Part shown: piece by piece, positions 36,330 through 45,185 of the stretch | Layout: each line of letters begins with the position of its first letter | Position numbering within the stretch: position 1 is the first letter of the stretch | Origin: CANIGN01 sp041391385 | Lineage (GTDB): Bacteria; Bdellovibrionota; UBA2428 | Length of the DNA: 64,000 nucleotides | NCBI GenBank assembly: GCA_041391385.1 | Contig: JAWKOD010000005.1 | Coordinates: forward strand, 186,001 to 250,000 | Reading direction: 5' to 3' | Program-made: the position numbers and the translations under genes | Notes under the pieces: generated by a model | Database searches by the model: none | Told to the model about the DNA's origin: nothing | The model's input: the letters and a program-made list of their open reading frames with translations, nothing else

Positions 36330-37388
36330 TTAACGGCCCCAGCGGCGATGTCCGTAGTTTATGCACGGGCGCTCAATAATAGTAAAGCTGAGATAGCTCA
36401 ATCCTACACTTATGAGGAGCGTTAAAATTCCAGAGGCAAAAGCACTCATACCTGTGGCTCTGATGTAGATGAGAATAGGAAAGTGAATGAGGTAAAAAGA
36501 GTAGCTCAAGTTTCCTAAAAAAATGACGACTCGATTTTCAAAGAGCCATTTGCTTAAGGAAGAACGTGAGTTGGCTGCAATTATGATGGCCCCGGTCCAT
36601 AGAGTAATAAACTCTTCATGATGACCTGCACCTGTGCTTATGTAGACTAAAAGAAGCAAAAATAACTGTGCGAGCATTACGCTACTTAACTGAGGGAGTA
36701 GGGACTTATGGTCCTTAATAATGTGATGTAGGATTGTTCCCGTGGAAAAGCTGAAAAGATACTTGGTAACTGACCAGTGATAGGTTTGGTCGGTTGGTAT
36801 AAATACTGGAAGTATCAAAACAACGCATAAGCTGAGTAGAAAGAGTTGTATCCCAAATCCTCTTATTTTTTTGAAAGCCACAAAGAAGTAAGGCAGAAGT
36901 AAATAGTAGAAAAGCTCGATTGGAACAGACCACTCAACGCCAAGAAGGTTGTTGCGATATTTAGTTTGGAAAAGGTTTATAAAGCTAAGGTGAGCAAAAA
37001 GATTGTACCAAGAATTTGTTACCTGATGGGCCTTGAAATAGTCTGGAATACCGCCATATGCAAAGGCAATAAGTATCATGAGATAATACATCGGCAGGAT
37101 TCGCAATAAGCGACGAGCTATGTATGGAATGAATTGGAATTTACTTGAGCGCTGTAGGCTCAAGGCAATTGTATAAGCTGAGAGTACAAAAAATACGATG
37201 ACTCCGTATTTTCCGAAGTTAATCATGTTGTTTAGAAAGCGAAGGACAATGGGAGTTTTCCATTCAAGATTTCTTAATCCCAATCCTTCGGAATGAATAA
37301 AAAATACGGATAAAGCTGCATATGCCCGTAACCCTGTAAGAAACTGGGTGTTCATAAATTCAGTCGAAGGTAATTTGTTGAGAGACAT
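36330..37388 (-). CDS. Acyltransferase family 3 (OafA/YrhL-like) membrane protein
   Basis: 352 residues with about ten membrane helices. GLRAYAALSVFFIHSEG at the start carries the RAxA and His residues of the family, then VFFVLSAY, LLPYFFV, and SYSFYLIHFP near the end. Such proteins acetylate surface polysaccharides. ATG 37388 has GAGGA upstream. It lies 40 bases from the peroxiredoxin gene. Confidence 0.9.
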   Translation of the reverse strand: MSLNKLPSTEFMNTQFLTGLRAYAALSVFFIHSEGLGLRNLEWKTPIVLRFLNNMINFGKYGVIVFFVLSAYTIALSLQRSSKFQFIPYIARRLLRILPMYYLMILIAFAYGGIPDYFKAHQVTNSWYNLFAHLSFINLFQTKYRNNLLGVEWSVPIELFYYLLLPYFFVAFKKIRGFGIQLFLLSLCVVLILPVFIPTDQTYHWSVTKYLFSFSTGTILHHIIKDHKSLLPQLSSVMLAQLFLLLLVYISTGAGHHEEFITLWTGAIIIAANSRSSLSKWLFENRVVIFLGNLSYSFYLIHFPILIYIRATGMSAFASGILTLLISVGLSYLSFTIIERPCINYGHRRWGR

Positions 37389-37437
37389 ACGGTCCTCTAA
37401 TTAGGACACAAATACAGGAAAAATTAAAGGCTTTATC

Positions 37438-37626
37438 TTGCGTATTCGGCGAGTGATTCGAACAATTCTTTGCGCGGTAATATATTTAAATTTCCATGTG
37501 TTCCAATCCCTTCGTTTCCATGGGACAGCGCAATGCCCCAATGATGAGTCGCTAGAGTTCCTGGCTCTTCTATTTTTAAGATCTCAGCTTGGGCAAGGTT
37601 TAGGGAATAAATCTTTTCAAGATTAA
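37438..37626 (+). CDS. Possible small secreted protein (uncertain)
   Basis: 62 codons from TTG with a basic start (RIRRVIRTIL) and a hydrophobic stretch that could be a signal peptide. AAAGG lies a little upstream. No family; coding status is doubtful, and it may be chance in a gene-poor stretch. Confidence 0.22.
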   Translation: MRIRRVIRTILCAVIYLNFHVFQSLRFHGTAQCPNDESLEFLALLFLRSQLGQGLGNKSFQD

Positions 37627-37648
37627 AACGAGATTTTGCTACTTTAAC

Positions 37649-38000
37649 TTATCTGTCGTTAAATGAGTTGATTGCAAAGTTGCTGAGAATCTCGTTCGAA
37701 GTATACAAAGATTTGTCATCGGCAGATGGGAAGTTGTAACAAAAACTATATTCAAAAAGATTAGATTGTGGAATGGGCTGTTGTTGGCCCCAAGCTCTTT
37801 AACTTTAGCTTCGTTTTCGGATTTAGATTTATTTGATCTTACAAAAACTTCAGAAAATGCGGGTGTATCAATCACCTTAGTAAAAATTACTGGGATGAGA
37901 ACAACGTTGACTTGGTATTGGGTGGTAAGTGCTTCATTGATCACTGTGTCGCCAACAATGGAGTTTGTGTGCCATGTTCTGTCGCTTGAGAGCTCTGGCT
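37649..38000 (-). pseudogene. Degenerate or frameshifted secreted-type reading frame
   Basis: In this gene-poor stretch the minus strand reads protein-like in two adjoining frames: RTWHTNSIVGDTVINEALTT, QYQVNVVLIPVIFTK and KSKSENEAKVKELGANN, then, after a shift near 37770, NLFEYSFCYNFPSADDKSLY and FAINSFNDR up to the TAA at 37651-37649. An in-frame TAG precedes it and no convincing start is seen. It is either a gene broken by base losses or a remnant. Confidence 0.3.
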
Positions 38001-38170
38001 AGTTTTGGACAATCCCATCAGATAAGAAATCTTGAAAATTTAAAGGAATCGAGAAAAGTACTTTAGAAATAAAATAAAAGAATGAGGGGTATTTTTGTTT
38101 TGTTAACGGGCTAACTTAAGGGACACAATCTGGTCCCAATGCTACATTGCGCCAACGCTTGGGTTTTGCC

Positions 38171-38788
38171 TTAAAAAATGCGCACGATGTATTCCCAATC
38201 GAAGGAAATCTCTCTTGAGAGATACTCGTATTTGCCGTTTTTGCGCAGGCGTAAGTCGTCTGTGTCGAATGAATAATATTCGTTCGCTGAATCTGCCACG
38301 TAAAAGGTGTAGCTGCCGTCTGAGTGTAGATTGGCGTAGTGAATAATTGCGACGTGTCCTTGCCTAGACCCAAACGTGGAGTTGCTCATGTCAGTAACCA
38401 TAGCGACTACCTTATTGTTTTGAAGGTCGCTATAGACTTGCTTAAAATTAACAGCTTGTCGGATAGTTTTTACTCCAAATTGAGCGAGCGCATTTTCGAT
38501 ATAGTCACCCTTATTGCAGTGGTCGGTAACATTTTGCTGAACGCTGCAGCAGTTGTTTAATTTTTTTGTTTTCGAGACGATTTCGCAAACAGATATCTTC
38601 TTATTGCGAGTGTTGTACAAGACGCTTTTTGCAGCAAGTGCCCAGCAAATGTTCTCCCCGCTGAATTGCCTATAGGTGACATAGCGTTTGCGTCCAGCGC
38701 TTTGAATGATTTTGGCGTCAGCCAAAAAACCTATAAAAATGAACGAAAAAAAGAACGACGAAAAAAATGAACGAAGATTGCACCTCAT
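38171..38788 (-). CDS. Secreted papain-like cysteine protease (C39/C70-like)
   Basis: 205 residues with a signal peptide (about 1-26). Papain-like layout: catalytic Cys in GENICWALAAKSVL (about residue 48), His in GHVAIIHYA, and VADSANEY for the third residue. Many cysteines in the insert (NNCCSVQQN) suggest disulfides. Papain-like inhibitor-free enzymes of this size act as exported proteases or effectors. Prey or host protein degradation is a guess. Confidence 0.72.
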   Translation of the reverse strand: MRCNLRSFFSSFFFSFIFIGFLADAKIIQSAGRKRYVTYRQFSGENICWALAAKSVLYNTRNKKISVCEIVSKTKKLNNCCSVQQNVTDHCNKGDYIENALAQFGVKTIRQAVNFKQVYSDLQNNKVVAMVTDMSNSTFGSRQGHVAIIHYANLHSDGSYTFYVADSANEYYSFDTDDLRLRKNGKYEYLSREISFDWEYIVRIF

Positions 38789-38942
38789 ACCCCTAGAACT
38801 CCTCGTGCTTCTGTTTAGGGGCTTTGTTCCTGTGGGGCTAATTAAATTCTCTTAAGAAAAAAGCGCGCAGAGTCAAGTTGCTATCTTTATTTGGATTATT
38901 TTTGGATTGAATCTCTACCTTCTTAGAAGCACACTAGGGGTT

Positions 38943-39668
38943 ATGCAAAATAATCTCTTTGGATCGAAGCCAGTTACTTTAAGTCCTGCCATGGTGAGCG
39001 CACAAGCGAGCTTCATGAGTAAGGTTTATATGTGGATGTCTATGGGGATCCTTACCACAGGACTTGTGTCTTACGCGATAGGAACAAACGAAGAGCTTGC
39101 GATGACTATCGCCAGTAATCGCGGGTTGTTTTGGGTGCTTTTTTTAGCACAAATTGGAGCGGTTATTTTTCTATCAGCTGCCATGAAAAAGATTTCTGCC
39201 TTTACCGCTACTGTGACCTTTGGTCTTTATGCCGCACTCACAGGTGTGACCATGTCGATAATATTTTTGATTTATACTCAGCAAAGTATTTTTCAAGTTT
39301 TCGCACTCACTAGCTTTGCCTTTGCGGGGCTCAGTGCCTTTGGTTATTTTACGAAAAAAGATTTAGGCCCCATCGGATCTTTTTGCATGATGGGTTTATG
39401 GGGGCTTATTGGAATGGCGATTGCATCAATTTTCTTTCCTTCTCTAATGGGTGGCCAGATGGGCATGATTGTTTCTCTTCTGGGTATTTTAATTTTCAGC
39501 GGACTTACAGCTTATGATACGCAAAAAATTAAAAACATGTATCACACTGAAAGTCGTCCTGGAGAAGCTATGGAAAAAGCCGCTATCTTTGGCGCTTTGA
39601 TTCTCTATCTCGATTTCATTAACTTGTTTATGTATCTCTTGCGTTTTACCGGCGATCGTAGGAAGTAG
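38943..39668 (+). CDS. Bax inhibitor-1 family (YccA/YbhL-like) membrane protein
   Basis: 241 residues from ATG 38943 (AGGGG upstream). Seven membrane helices. The family region GLTAYDTQKIKNMYHT and the end LYLDFINLFMYLLRFTGDRR are characteristic. Bacterial members are pH-gated calcium-leak-like channels or FtsH modulators. Convergent with hflX. Confidence 0.93.
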   Translation: MQNNLFGSKPVTLSPAMVSAQASFMSKVYMWMSMGILTTGLVSYAIGTNEELAMTIASNRGLFWVLFLAQIGAVIFLSAAMKKISAFTATVTFGLYAALTGVTMSIIFLIYTQQSIFQVFALTSFAFAGLSAFGYFTKKDLGPIGSFCMMGLWGLIGMAIASIFFPSLMGGQMGMIVSLLGILIFSGLTAYDTQKIKNMYHTESRPGEAMEKAAIFGALILYLDFINLFMYLLRFTGDRRK

Positions 39669-39681
39669 TTAAGAAAACTCC

Positions 39682-41082
39682 TTACTCGTTAGATTCTAAA
39701 TAAGTCTTTTTTATGCGCTCAATGTCTTCGCTACGACCTCGTACGAAGTAACGAACACCAGCTTCTTCGAATTCTTCTTTCAGTACGCGCGTGTTTGCTC
39801 GAATTTCTCCAACGATACCTTTGACGACATAGGGAGCGAAAATTTCTTCGTCTACCATGTCCTTTTCGAATACTTTTAAAATTTTATCGCGTAATAATTT
39901 GATGTCATCTTTATTCCGCGTGGAAATGATGAGTGCCAAGGGAAATTCGCGCTTGAGGCTATTCTTTTCCTGCTCGCTCAGCATATCGGCCTTGTTGAGA
40001 ACTACGAAGCTTGGAGTATCTTCTACTCCCACGTCTTTTAAAACTTCGCGAGTTGTTTCAAGTTGAGAGGGAAAAGTAGGGTCTGCTCCATCCACTACAT
40101 AGAGCAAAAGCGAAGCATGTAAGGCCTCGTCGAGAGTGGAGCGGAAGGAGGCCACTAAGTCGTGAGGAAGTTTTTTGATGAACCCCACAGTGTCTGAAAC
40201 TAAAATGCGTGGGTGAGTTTCGGGTTGCATGGCTCGCACCGTGGTGTCGAGCGTTGCAAAGAGTTTGTTCTCAACTAAGACTTCGCTTCCGGTTAAGGCT
40301 CTCATGGTCGAAGACTTCCCCGCATTTGTATATCCCACTAAAGCTACTGTTAATTGGTTCTCGCGTTTTGACCTGCGATTGATTTGTTCTTTTTGAACTG
40401 CTGCAAGTTCTGCCTTGAGTTCAGCTTGGCGATCGCGAATTTTGCGTCGATCCATTTCAAGGTCGCTTTCGCCTGAGCCTCGTCCTGCTTGCCGCTCACT
40501 CGCCTGACCTGTTTCACGCAATCGAGGTGCTAGATAATTTAAACGAGCAATCTCTACTTGTAAGCGAGCCGATCGCGTTTTTGCATGCCGACTAAAGATT
40601 TCAATAATCACTCCGGTTCGGTCCATGACTTCGACGCCCAAGGCATTTTCGACATTTCGTAATTGCGATGGAGTGAGATCGCAATCAAAGACCACCACGT
40701 CGGCCATTTCTTCGGGAGTTATTTCTTTTGACTCTTCTGCGTTTTCATTTGCATAGAAGGGGAGTTCTACTACCTCTTCGTCTTTGTCTTCTTCGATTTC
40801 ATCAAATTTTTCAGAAGCTTTCGATCTTTTGCCAAATGAAGCGCGCTCTAAGCTACCTTTGCCGCCCGTATAGCGAGCTAAAAATTCTAACTTACCTTGT
40901 CCAACTACAGTGCCGCCAGTAAGGGAGGGGCGTTTTTGGTATTCACGTGCAACGACTTTAAGCCCAAGTGTAGTTACGAGCCGTTCGAGTTCAGCGAGAG
41001 ATTCTTCGGCGGCGATTGCAGTAATGTCTGGGGTCACTATCGATATTAATAAAGCTTTATTTTTTTCTTCGGCTACAATCAC
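39682..41082 (-). CDS. hflX: GTPase HflX with acidic insertion
   Basis: 466 residues from GTG 41082. The N-terminal HflX domain (TPSQLRNVENALGVEVMDRT, ARLQVEIARLNYLAPRLRE) is followed by a Gly-rich linker and a GTPase domain: G1 GYTNAGKSS, G2 ATLDTTVRAM, G3 DTVGFI, G4 NKAD. HflX rescues stalled ribosomes. Between the usual GTVVGQGKLEFL and the VVFDCDLTP part there is an extra acidic stretch of about 60 residues (FDEIEEDKDEEVVELP), not present in typical HflX. Confidence 0.95.
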   Translation of the reverse strand: MIVAEEKNKALLISIVTPDITAIAAEESLAELERLVTTLGLKVVAREYQKRPSLTGGTVVGQGKLEFLARYTGGKGSLERASFGKRSKASEKFDEIEEDKDEEVVELPFYANENAEESKEITPEEMADVVVFDCDLTPSQLRNVENALGVEVMDRTGVIIEIFSRHAKTRSARLQVEIARLNYLAPRLRETGQASERQAGRGSGESDLEMDRRKIRDRQAELKAELAAVQKEQINRRSKRENQLTVALVGYTNAGKSSTMRALTGSEVLVENKLFATLDTTVRAMQPETHPRILVSDTVGFIKKLPHDLVASFRSTLDEALHASLLLYVVDGADPTFPSQLETTREVLKDVGVEDTPSFVVLNKADMLSEQEKNSLKREFPLALIISTRNKDDIKLLRDKILKVFEKDMVDEEIFAPYVVKGIVGEIRANTRVLKEEFEEAGVRYFVRGRSEDIERIKKTYLESNE

Positions 41083-41219
41083 AGGATTAGATTAGAGAAT
41101 CTGAGGCTATTGTACGAGCTTAATAAGTTTGGGTATAGAGGAGTGAGGGGAGGGGGTGCAGGCTTGAGCTTCGCTTTGCGAGGCGGCTTCGAAGATATTG
41201 TTTGATTTTAAAGGTCAAT

Positions 41220-41237
41220 CCGAAGCTCCCGCTTCGG
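41220..41237. terminator. Hairpin downstream of tRNA-Met
   Basis: CCGAAGC-tccc-GCTTCGG is a perfect 7-bp hairpin with 4-base loop between hflX and the tRNA. A second imperfect hairpin, CCAAATTCA...TGAATTTGG with inner TACGAC-ttc-GTCGTA (about 41276-41318), takes in the CCA end of the tRNA gene. Either could end tRNA transcription. Confidence 0.4.
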
Positions 41238-41315
41238 ACCTAGGTATCGTCATTTTGTGTACCACACTTAGATAACCAAATTCACTCTCTACGACTTCGT
41301 CGTAAAGACTGAATT

Positions 41316-41392
41316 TGGTAGCTGAGGGCGGGTTCGAACCGCCGACCTGTGCGTTATGAATGCACCGCTCTCACCAACTGAGCTACCCAGCC
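41316..41392 (-). tRNA. tRNA-Met (CAT)
   Basis: 77 nt with encoded CCA. GGCTGGG/CTCAGCT acceptor with two G-T pairs, D arm TAGCTCAGTTGGTGAGAG, anticodon loop TTCATAA, T arm GGCGGTTCGAACCCGCC. It lacks initiator features (three G-C pairs at the anticodon stem base), so it is an elongator tRNA-Met or a CAT tRNA modified for Ile. Confidence 0.93.
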
Positions 41393-41490
41393 ACGGGATG
41401 TCCTTCAGACACGAAGCATAATACCGCTACCTGAGCGCACGAGCAAGTCTACAAAAACGTGTTAGCCTTTTTTATCAAGGAGGGGAAAAA

Positions 41491-42645
41491 ATGAAAGTAT
41501 TATTTCCTTGGGCAATTGCAGTGGGGGCTCTCGTATGGGCACCTGCACATTCAGAAGATCTTGTTAAAGTGGGCGGCGTGGTGAGCGGCTTTAGTGGGAT
41601 AAAAAGTGACGATACCGTGGATGGGGCTTTGGTTATTCCAACCGTATCTGCAGAAGACTTGTTTCAGTTTAATGTGGACCAGTTTATGGGTCCTAGTGAG
41701 AAAATGACTGTAGGGGGGCTGTTTAGCGCTGAGGTTCCCTCAAATTTGTACTTTCCTAAGCAAAGAGAGTGGTGGGGGATTATCCCCGTTAATTTTGGAA
41801 AAGAGCAATTCTCGATAATGGCTGAAAAGGGCGATTCTAGAGAGCTTGTTTGTGCTTGGTTTAAGCTTCCTTTCGATAAAATGGTCGAAATCAATAACAG
41901 TGGGGCACCTGGAACTGCGCTTCTGCCGCTTATGACAATCCACAAACATGGCTTCTTGGCTGAAAAAGACTGGTCGACCGTTAAGAGAATCGACATGAAA
42001 GTTGATAAAGCTTTGGGGACTAAGATGAATTACTCTTGGGACAGAGCAGCAACAACAGGCACTGATATGGACGGTGTCTTTATGTTTCAAGCCACAAAAA
42101 CAAATCGCTGGGCTTTTGTGAACCTCAAGGGAGCTCCTTCAAAAACAGGCACAATTGAGAGCATGAGCGGTTTGGAGAATAACTTTAAAGTTCTCTTCAT
42201 GCGCACACATAACACAGATAAGGATGTGACTTCGGCTGAGGGGCATATCCGTGGTGCAACTCTCCAAGATAAAGTTACTGTGACTGGAGTGCCTGCTCCC
42301 TTGGAGGCCCAAATTGCTTCTTCTAAAATCACATGGACTCCAATTGAAAGCCCAGGATGGATGACTTTGGTTATTCAAGCTCGGGAAACAGCTGCTGAAA
42401 ATGTGCTCTTTAAGATTGATAATCTTTTTGGAGGCTTCTTTGCTGCGGCCGAAGACTCTCTTCAGCTTTGGTTAGATCCAAAGGAAGGTTCGACTTCGCC
42501 TCTGAATTCAAATTCTTTGAAGGATAGCGACATCATATTGTCGTTTATTGGAACAACAGAAGCGGTGCCTATGCCTGAAGATGGACAAGATAACTCAGCT
42601 TTTCTTGATGTCGCTTCAGAAATTAGGATGAAGAAGCTACAATAA
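41491..42645 (+). CDS. Secreted protein of unknown function
   Basis: 384 residues; AGGAGGGG precedes the ATG. Signal peptide about 1-21 (ending APAHS). The rest is beta-rich, with repeated patterns such as VGGVVSGFSG and two related halves possible. No family recognised. It is followed six bases later by a lipoprotein gene, so the two probably act together in the envelope. Confidence 0.75.
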   Translation: MKVLFPWAIAVGALVWAPAHSEDLVKVGGVVSGFSGIKSDDTVDGALVIPTVSAEDLFQFNVDQFMGPSEKMTVGGLFSAEVPSNLYFPKQREWWGIIPVNFGKEQFSIMAEKGDSRELVCAWFKLPFDKMVEINNSGAPGTALLPLMTIHKHGFLAEKDWSTVKRIDMKVDKALGTKMNYSWDRAATTGTDMDGVFMFQATKTNRWAFVNLKGAPSKTGTIESMSGLENNFKVLFMRTHNTDKDVTSAEGHIRGATLQDKVTVTGVPAPLEAQIASSKITWTPIESPGWMTLVIQARETAAENVLFKIDNLFGGFFAAAEDSLQLWLDPKEGSTSPLNSNSLKDSDIILSFIGTTEAVPMPEDGQDNSAFLDVASEIRMKKLQ

Positions 42646-42650
42646 AACAT

Positions 42651-43160
42651 ATGCAACGTGGGATCTGGCTTGGAATACTTTTCGCTTTCACATCATGTAT
42701 TTCTTCTAGGCCAGCCCCACGTCCATTAGATCTTCCATACAGTTTTATTTTTGAAGGTCGCTTTGATGATGTTTGGAAGTCTACGGTAGCAGTTTTAGAA
42801 AGCTACACCATCACAGTAGCAAACCGCGATGCCGGGCTTTTGCAAACAGACTGGGAAAGTCAGCGCTATAATCCAGATCTCTATGAACATCCAGAAATTC
42901 CAACGCTCTTAGAAGAGGTGAGAAGTCGTTTGAAAATTAAACTTTCTAAAGCGGTTATGAACGACACGGGCGCACCTGCGGTGCGTGTTCAAATCAACAA
43001 AGAGTTTGAGGTTTTTAAAAACTTTTTTTCTGATTGGGAACGCTATCCTACTGATGGATACGAGGAGCAGGTTTTGCTTTATCGTATTAATCAAAATCTC
43101 AAAATAATTAGCGTTAAAAAAAGAAAGAGTCTTGGAGCATCGTCTAAGCGTAAGAATTAG
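42651..43160 (+). CDS. Lipoprotein, BamC-like fold suspected
   Basis: 169 residues with lipobox FTSC (about residue 16). YSFIFEGRFDDVWKSTVAVL and DAGLLQTDWES look like the repeated unit of NlpB/BamC-type lipoproteins, which help the outer membrane protein assembly machine. The match is partial; it may only be a lipoprotein of the same general fold. Confidence 0.65.
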   Translation: MQRGIWLGILFAFTSCISSRPAPRPLDLPYSFIFEGRFDDVWKSTVAVLESYTITVANRDAGLLQTDWESQRYNPDLYEHPEIPTLLEEVRSRLKIKLSKAVMNDTGAPAVRVQINKEFEVFKNFFSDWERYPTDGYEEQVLLYRINQNLKIISVKKRKSLGASSKRKN

Positions 43161-43169
43161 TTGGATCTA

Positions 43170-43991
43170 ATGTTCAATAAATTTTCTAAACGAGAAGCCA
43201 AAGTATTAATCCCTCAAAGAAAAGCGAATGCCAATAAGGCTAATTCTGGTCGGGCTTTGATTATTGCAGGATCAAGTGGAATGTTTGGGGCAGCAATTTT
43301 GAGTGCTACTGCAGCCGCTCGTGCAGGCGCGGGATATGTGTTGCTGATGACTGATTTGAAGAAGTTTTCTGTTACAAAAAATCCTGATTTTTTGACTGTT
43401 GATAGTTCTAAAGCGAGGATTTCTGAGCTTCATTTTGATTCTGCGGCTATAGGTCCTGGACTGGGGATGTCTTTAAGATCTAAGGGACTTCTCTTAAGTT
43501 TAATGAAGTTTCCTCATTCTAAGGTTGTTGTGGATGCAGATGCTTTGAATTTATGTGCGAAGTATAAATTGGCGATACCCTCGCATTGGATTGTGACCCC
43601 ACATGAGGCTGAGTTAGCTCGGCTTATAAATATTAGCTCTCAGGAGATTAAGAAAAAAAGAAAATACTATGTTCGATATGCTCAAAAGAAATTGGGTTGC
43701 ATTGTTTTGCTGAAAGGGCACAAGACATTGATAGCTTCAGCCTCCTCGTTAACAGAAGTTCAATCAGGAAATCCGGCTCTTGCTAAGGCTGGTACGGGAG
43801 ATGTCCTAACGGGAATCATCAGTGGTTTTTTGGCTCAAGGCCTTGCTCCTGTTAAAGCCGCCTCTTTGGGGGCTTTTCTTCACGGGTATATGGCCGATCA
43901 ATGGATTAAGGACGAGAATGACCTTTTGTCTCTTATGGCAAGCGATTTGCTGAATATGCTTCCGAAGGCGATTCGTAAAATTAGAGGCTAA
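43170..43991 (+). CDS. nnrD: ADP-dependent NAD(P)H-hydrate dehydratase
   Basis: 273 residues from ATG 43170. YjeF_C/carbohydrate-kinase-like: ALIIAGSSGMFGAAILSATA, AAIGPGLGMS, VVVDADALNL, TPHEAELARLI, VLLKGHKTLIA, and the catalytic GTGDVLTGIISGFLAQG. It repairs hydrated NAD(P)H using ADP or ATP. The epimerase domain (YjeF_N) usually fused at the front is absent, as in Bacillus YxkO. Confidence 0.92.
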   Translation: MFNKFSKREAKVLIPQRKANANKANSGRALIIAGSSGMFGAAILSATAAARAGAGYVLLMTDLKKFSVTKNPDFLTVDSSKARISELHFDSAAIGPGLGMSLRSKGLLLSLMKFPHSKVVVDADALNLCAKYKLAIPSHWIVTPHEAELARLINISSQEIKKKRKYYVRYAQKKLGCIVLLKGHKTLIASASSLTEVQSGNPALAKAGTGDVLTGIISGFLAQGLAPVKAASLGAFLHGYMADQWIKDENDLLSLMASDLLNMLPKAIRKIRG

Positions 43992-44064
43992 GCGCCTCAG
44001 AAATGGATTGCTTAGGCTTAAATTTTGACTCTTGTATTGCTCTCAACTGACGAAAAGGAGGAGT

Positions 44065-44616
44065 ATGACAGGTTTTCCTTTCCCAAATTCTTCGAATAAA
44101 TGGACGGGCATGGCTGAGGCCAAGCACCCTCTTATTCAAGATTTAATTAAGCTGTGGGAGGAGAGTCCGGGATATATTTTGCCTCAGAGTTCTTTTATTA
44201 AAGACCGAACTAAACTCGAGGCCTTTATTGATTCATTGATTGAAGCTCAAAAACAAAAGAGCCTGGCACCTGTAAAAACACCTGCACCACAAAAAGCAAA
44301 AATGCCTGAGCCAGCAGAAAAGAAAAGCGACGAAGATTGGGAAAAGAATTTAGCTTCTGCATTGGCACTCACCAAGGTTGAGCTCAAAAAAAACGAAGGA
44401 AGACCCTCTGTACATACAAATCCCATCCCTGCAAATACAGGCGAGTTTTTAAAAGTACCTCTTAAAGCGCAGGAAAAACTAGCAGCTCTTAAAATCGTTG
44501 AAACACTTCCGCCAGTTGATACGAATGCTCCCAAAGTATTCAATTATCATTTAATTATACTCTACGCAGTAAGCATGAGTGCCTTCATCTTGTCTCTTGT
44601 TGCTTTGAAGCGTTAG
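44065..44616 (+). CDS. Tail-anchored protein of unknown function
   Basis: 183 residues from ATG 44065 (AAGGAGGAG upstream). A short N-terminal domain, a Lys/Pro/Ala-rich linker (about 65-95), a region rich in charged residues and one C-terminal membrane helix (YHLIILYAVSMSAFILSLVA). No family recognised. Confidence 0.65.
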   Translation: MTGFPFPNSSNKWTGMAEAKHPLIQDLIKLWEESPGYILPQSSFIKDRTKLEAFIDSLIEAQKQKSLAPVKTPAPQKAKMPEPAEKKSDEDWEKNLASALALTKVELKKNEGRPSVHTNPIPANTGEFLKVPLKAQEKLAALKIVETLPPVDTNAPKVFNYHLIILYAVSMSAFILSLVALKR

Positions 44617-44620
44617 TTGT

Positions 44621-45175
44621 TTAATGAAGCTCGTGACATCTTAAGCGAAAAGATTTTTCTGTAGAAAGAGACCACGTTGCCTTTTGTGCCCCCTGCATTA
44701 TTTGACTACTTATTGCGCCATTTTTAACAATTAGTGTTTGAAGCGTGAGGATTATTTCTGCTTCCTTATAAGTAGGCCTTAAGGTGGCTTTTGGATTGTA
44801 AGATTGTTCAATGTTTAGGTCCGAATAAAAAGTGCTATCTGCAAAGAGTTCTTGGTCTGGGATATGGACTCTTCCGCTTCCAGGCGCCAGTAGAGCGTCT
44901 ATGTTTGAGTTCACCCTTTCTTTGCTGCGAAAAGTTTTAAGTTCCCCAATATCTCCCCATTGAGTTCTTATGGTTAACTCCGTACTTTTATTTAGCGTGG
45001 TATCAGATTTTTTTGATGTATGTACTAATTTTTCGACGACTAGTTCAAGGCCACGGGGTGCTTCAATAATACTGATGACATCGCAAGAGTACTTTTGGAT
45101 AATTTCCACATCATCCGCAATGAGTGGCCCATGTACGATCAGAAAAGAAAAAAACAAACTAATATAATTATTCAT
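44621..45175 (-). CDS. Secreted protein of unknown function
   Basis: 184 residues with signal peptide (about 1-20). Beta-rich, with a start KYSCDVISI and end FRLRCHELH whose cysteines may pair. No family recognised. Lies 10 bases downstream of the clostripain-like gene on the same strand. Confidence 0.65.
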   Translation of the reverse strand: MNNYISLFFSFLIVHGPLIADDVEIIQKYSCDVISIIEAPRGLELVVEKLVHTSKKSDTTLNKSTELTIRTQWGDIGELKTFRSKERVNSNIDALLAPGSGRVHIPDQELFADSTFYSDLNIEQSYNPKATLRPTYKEAEIILTLQTLIVKNGAISSQIMQGAQKATWSLSTEKSFRLRCHELH

Positions 45176-45185
45176 ATAAAATCGC

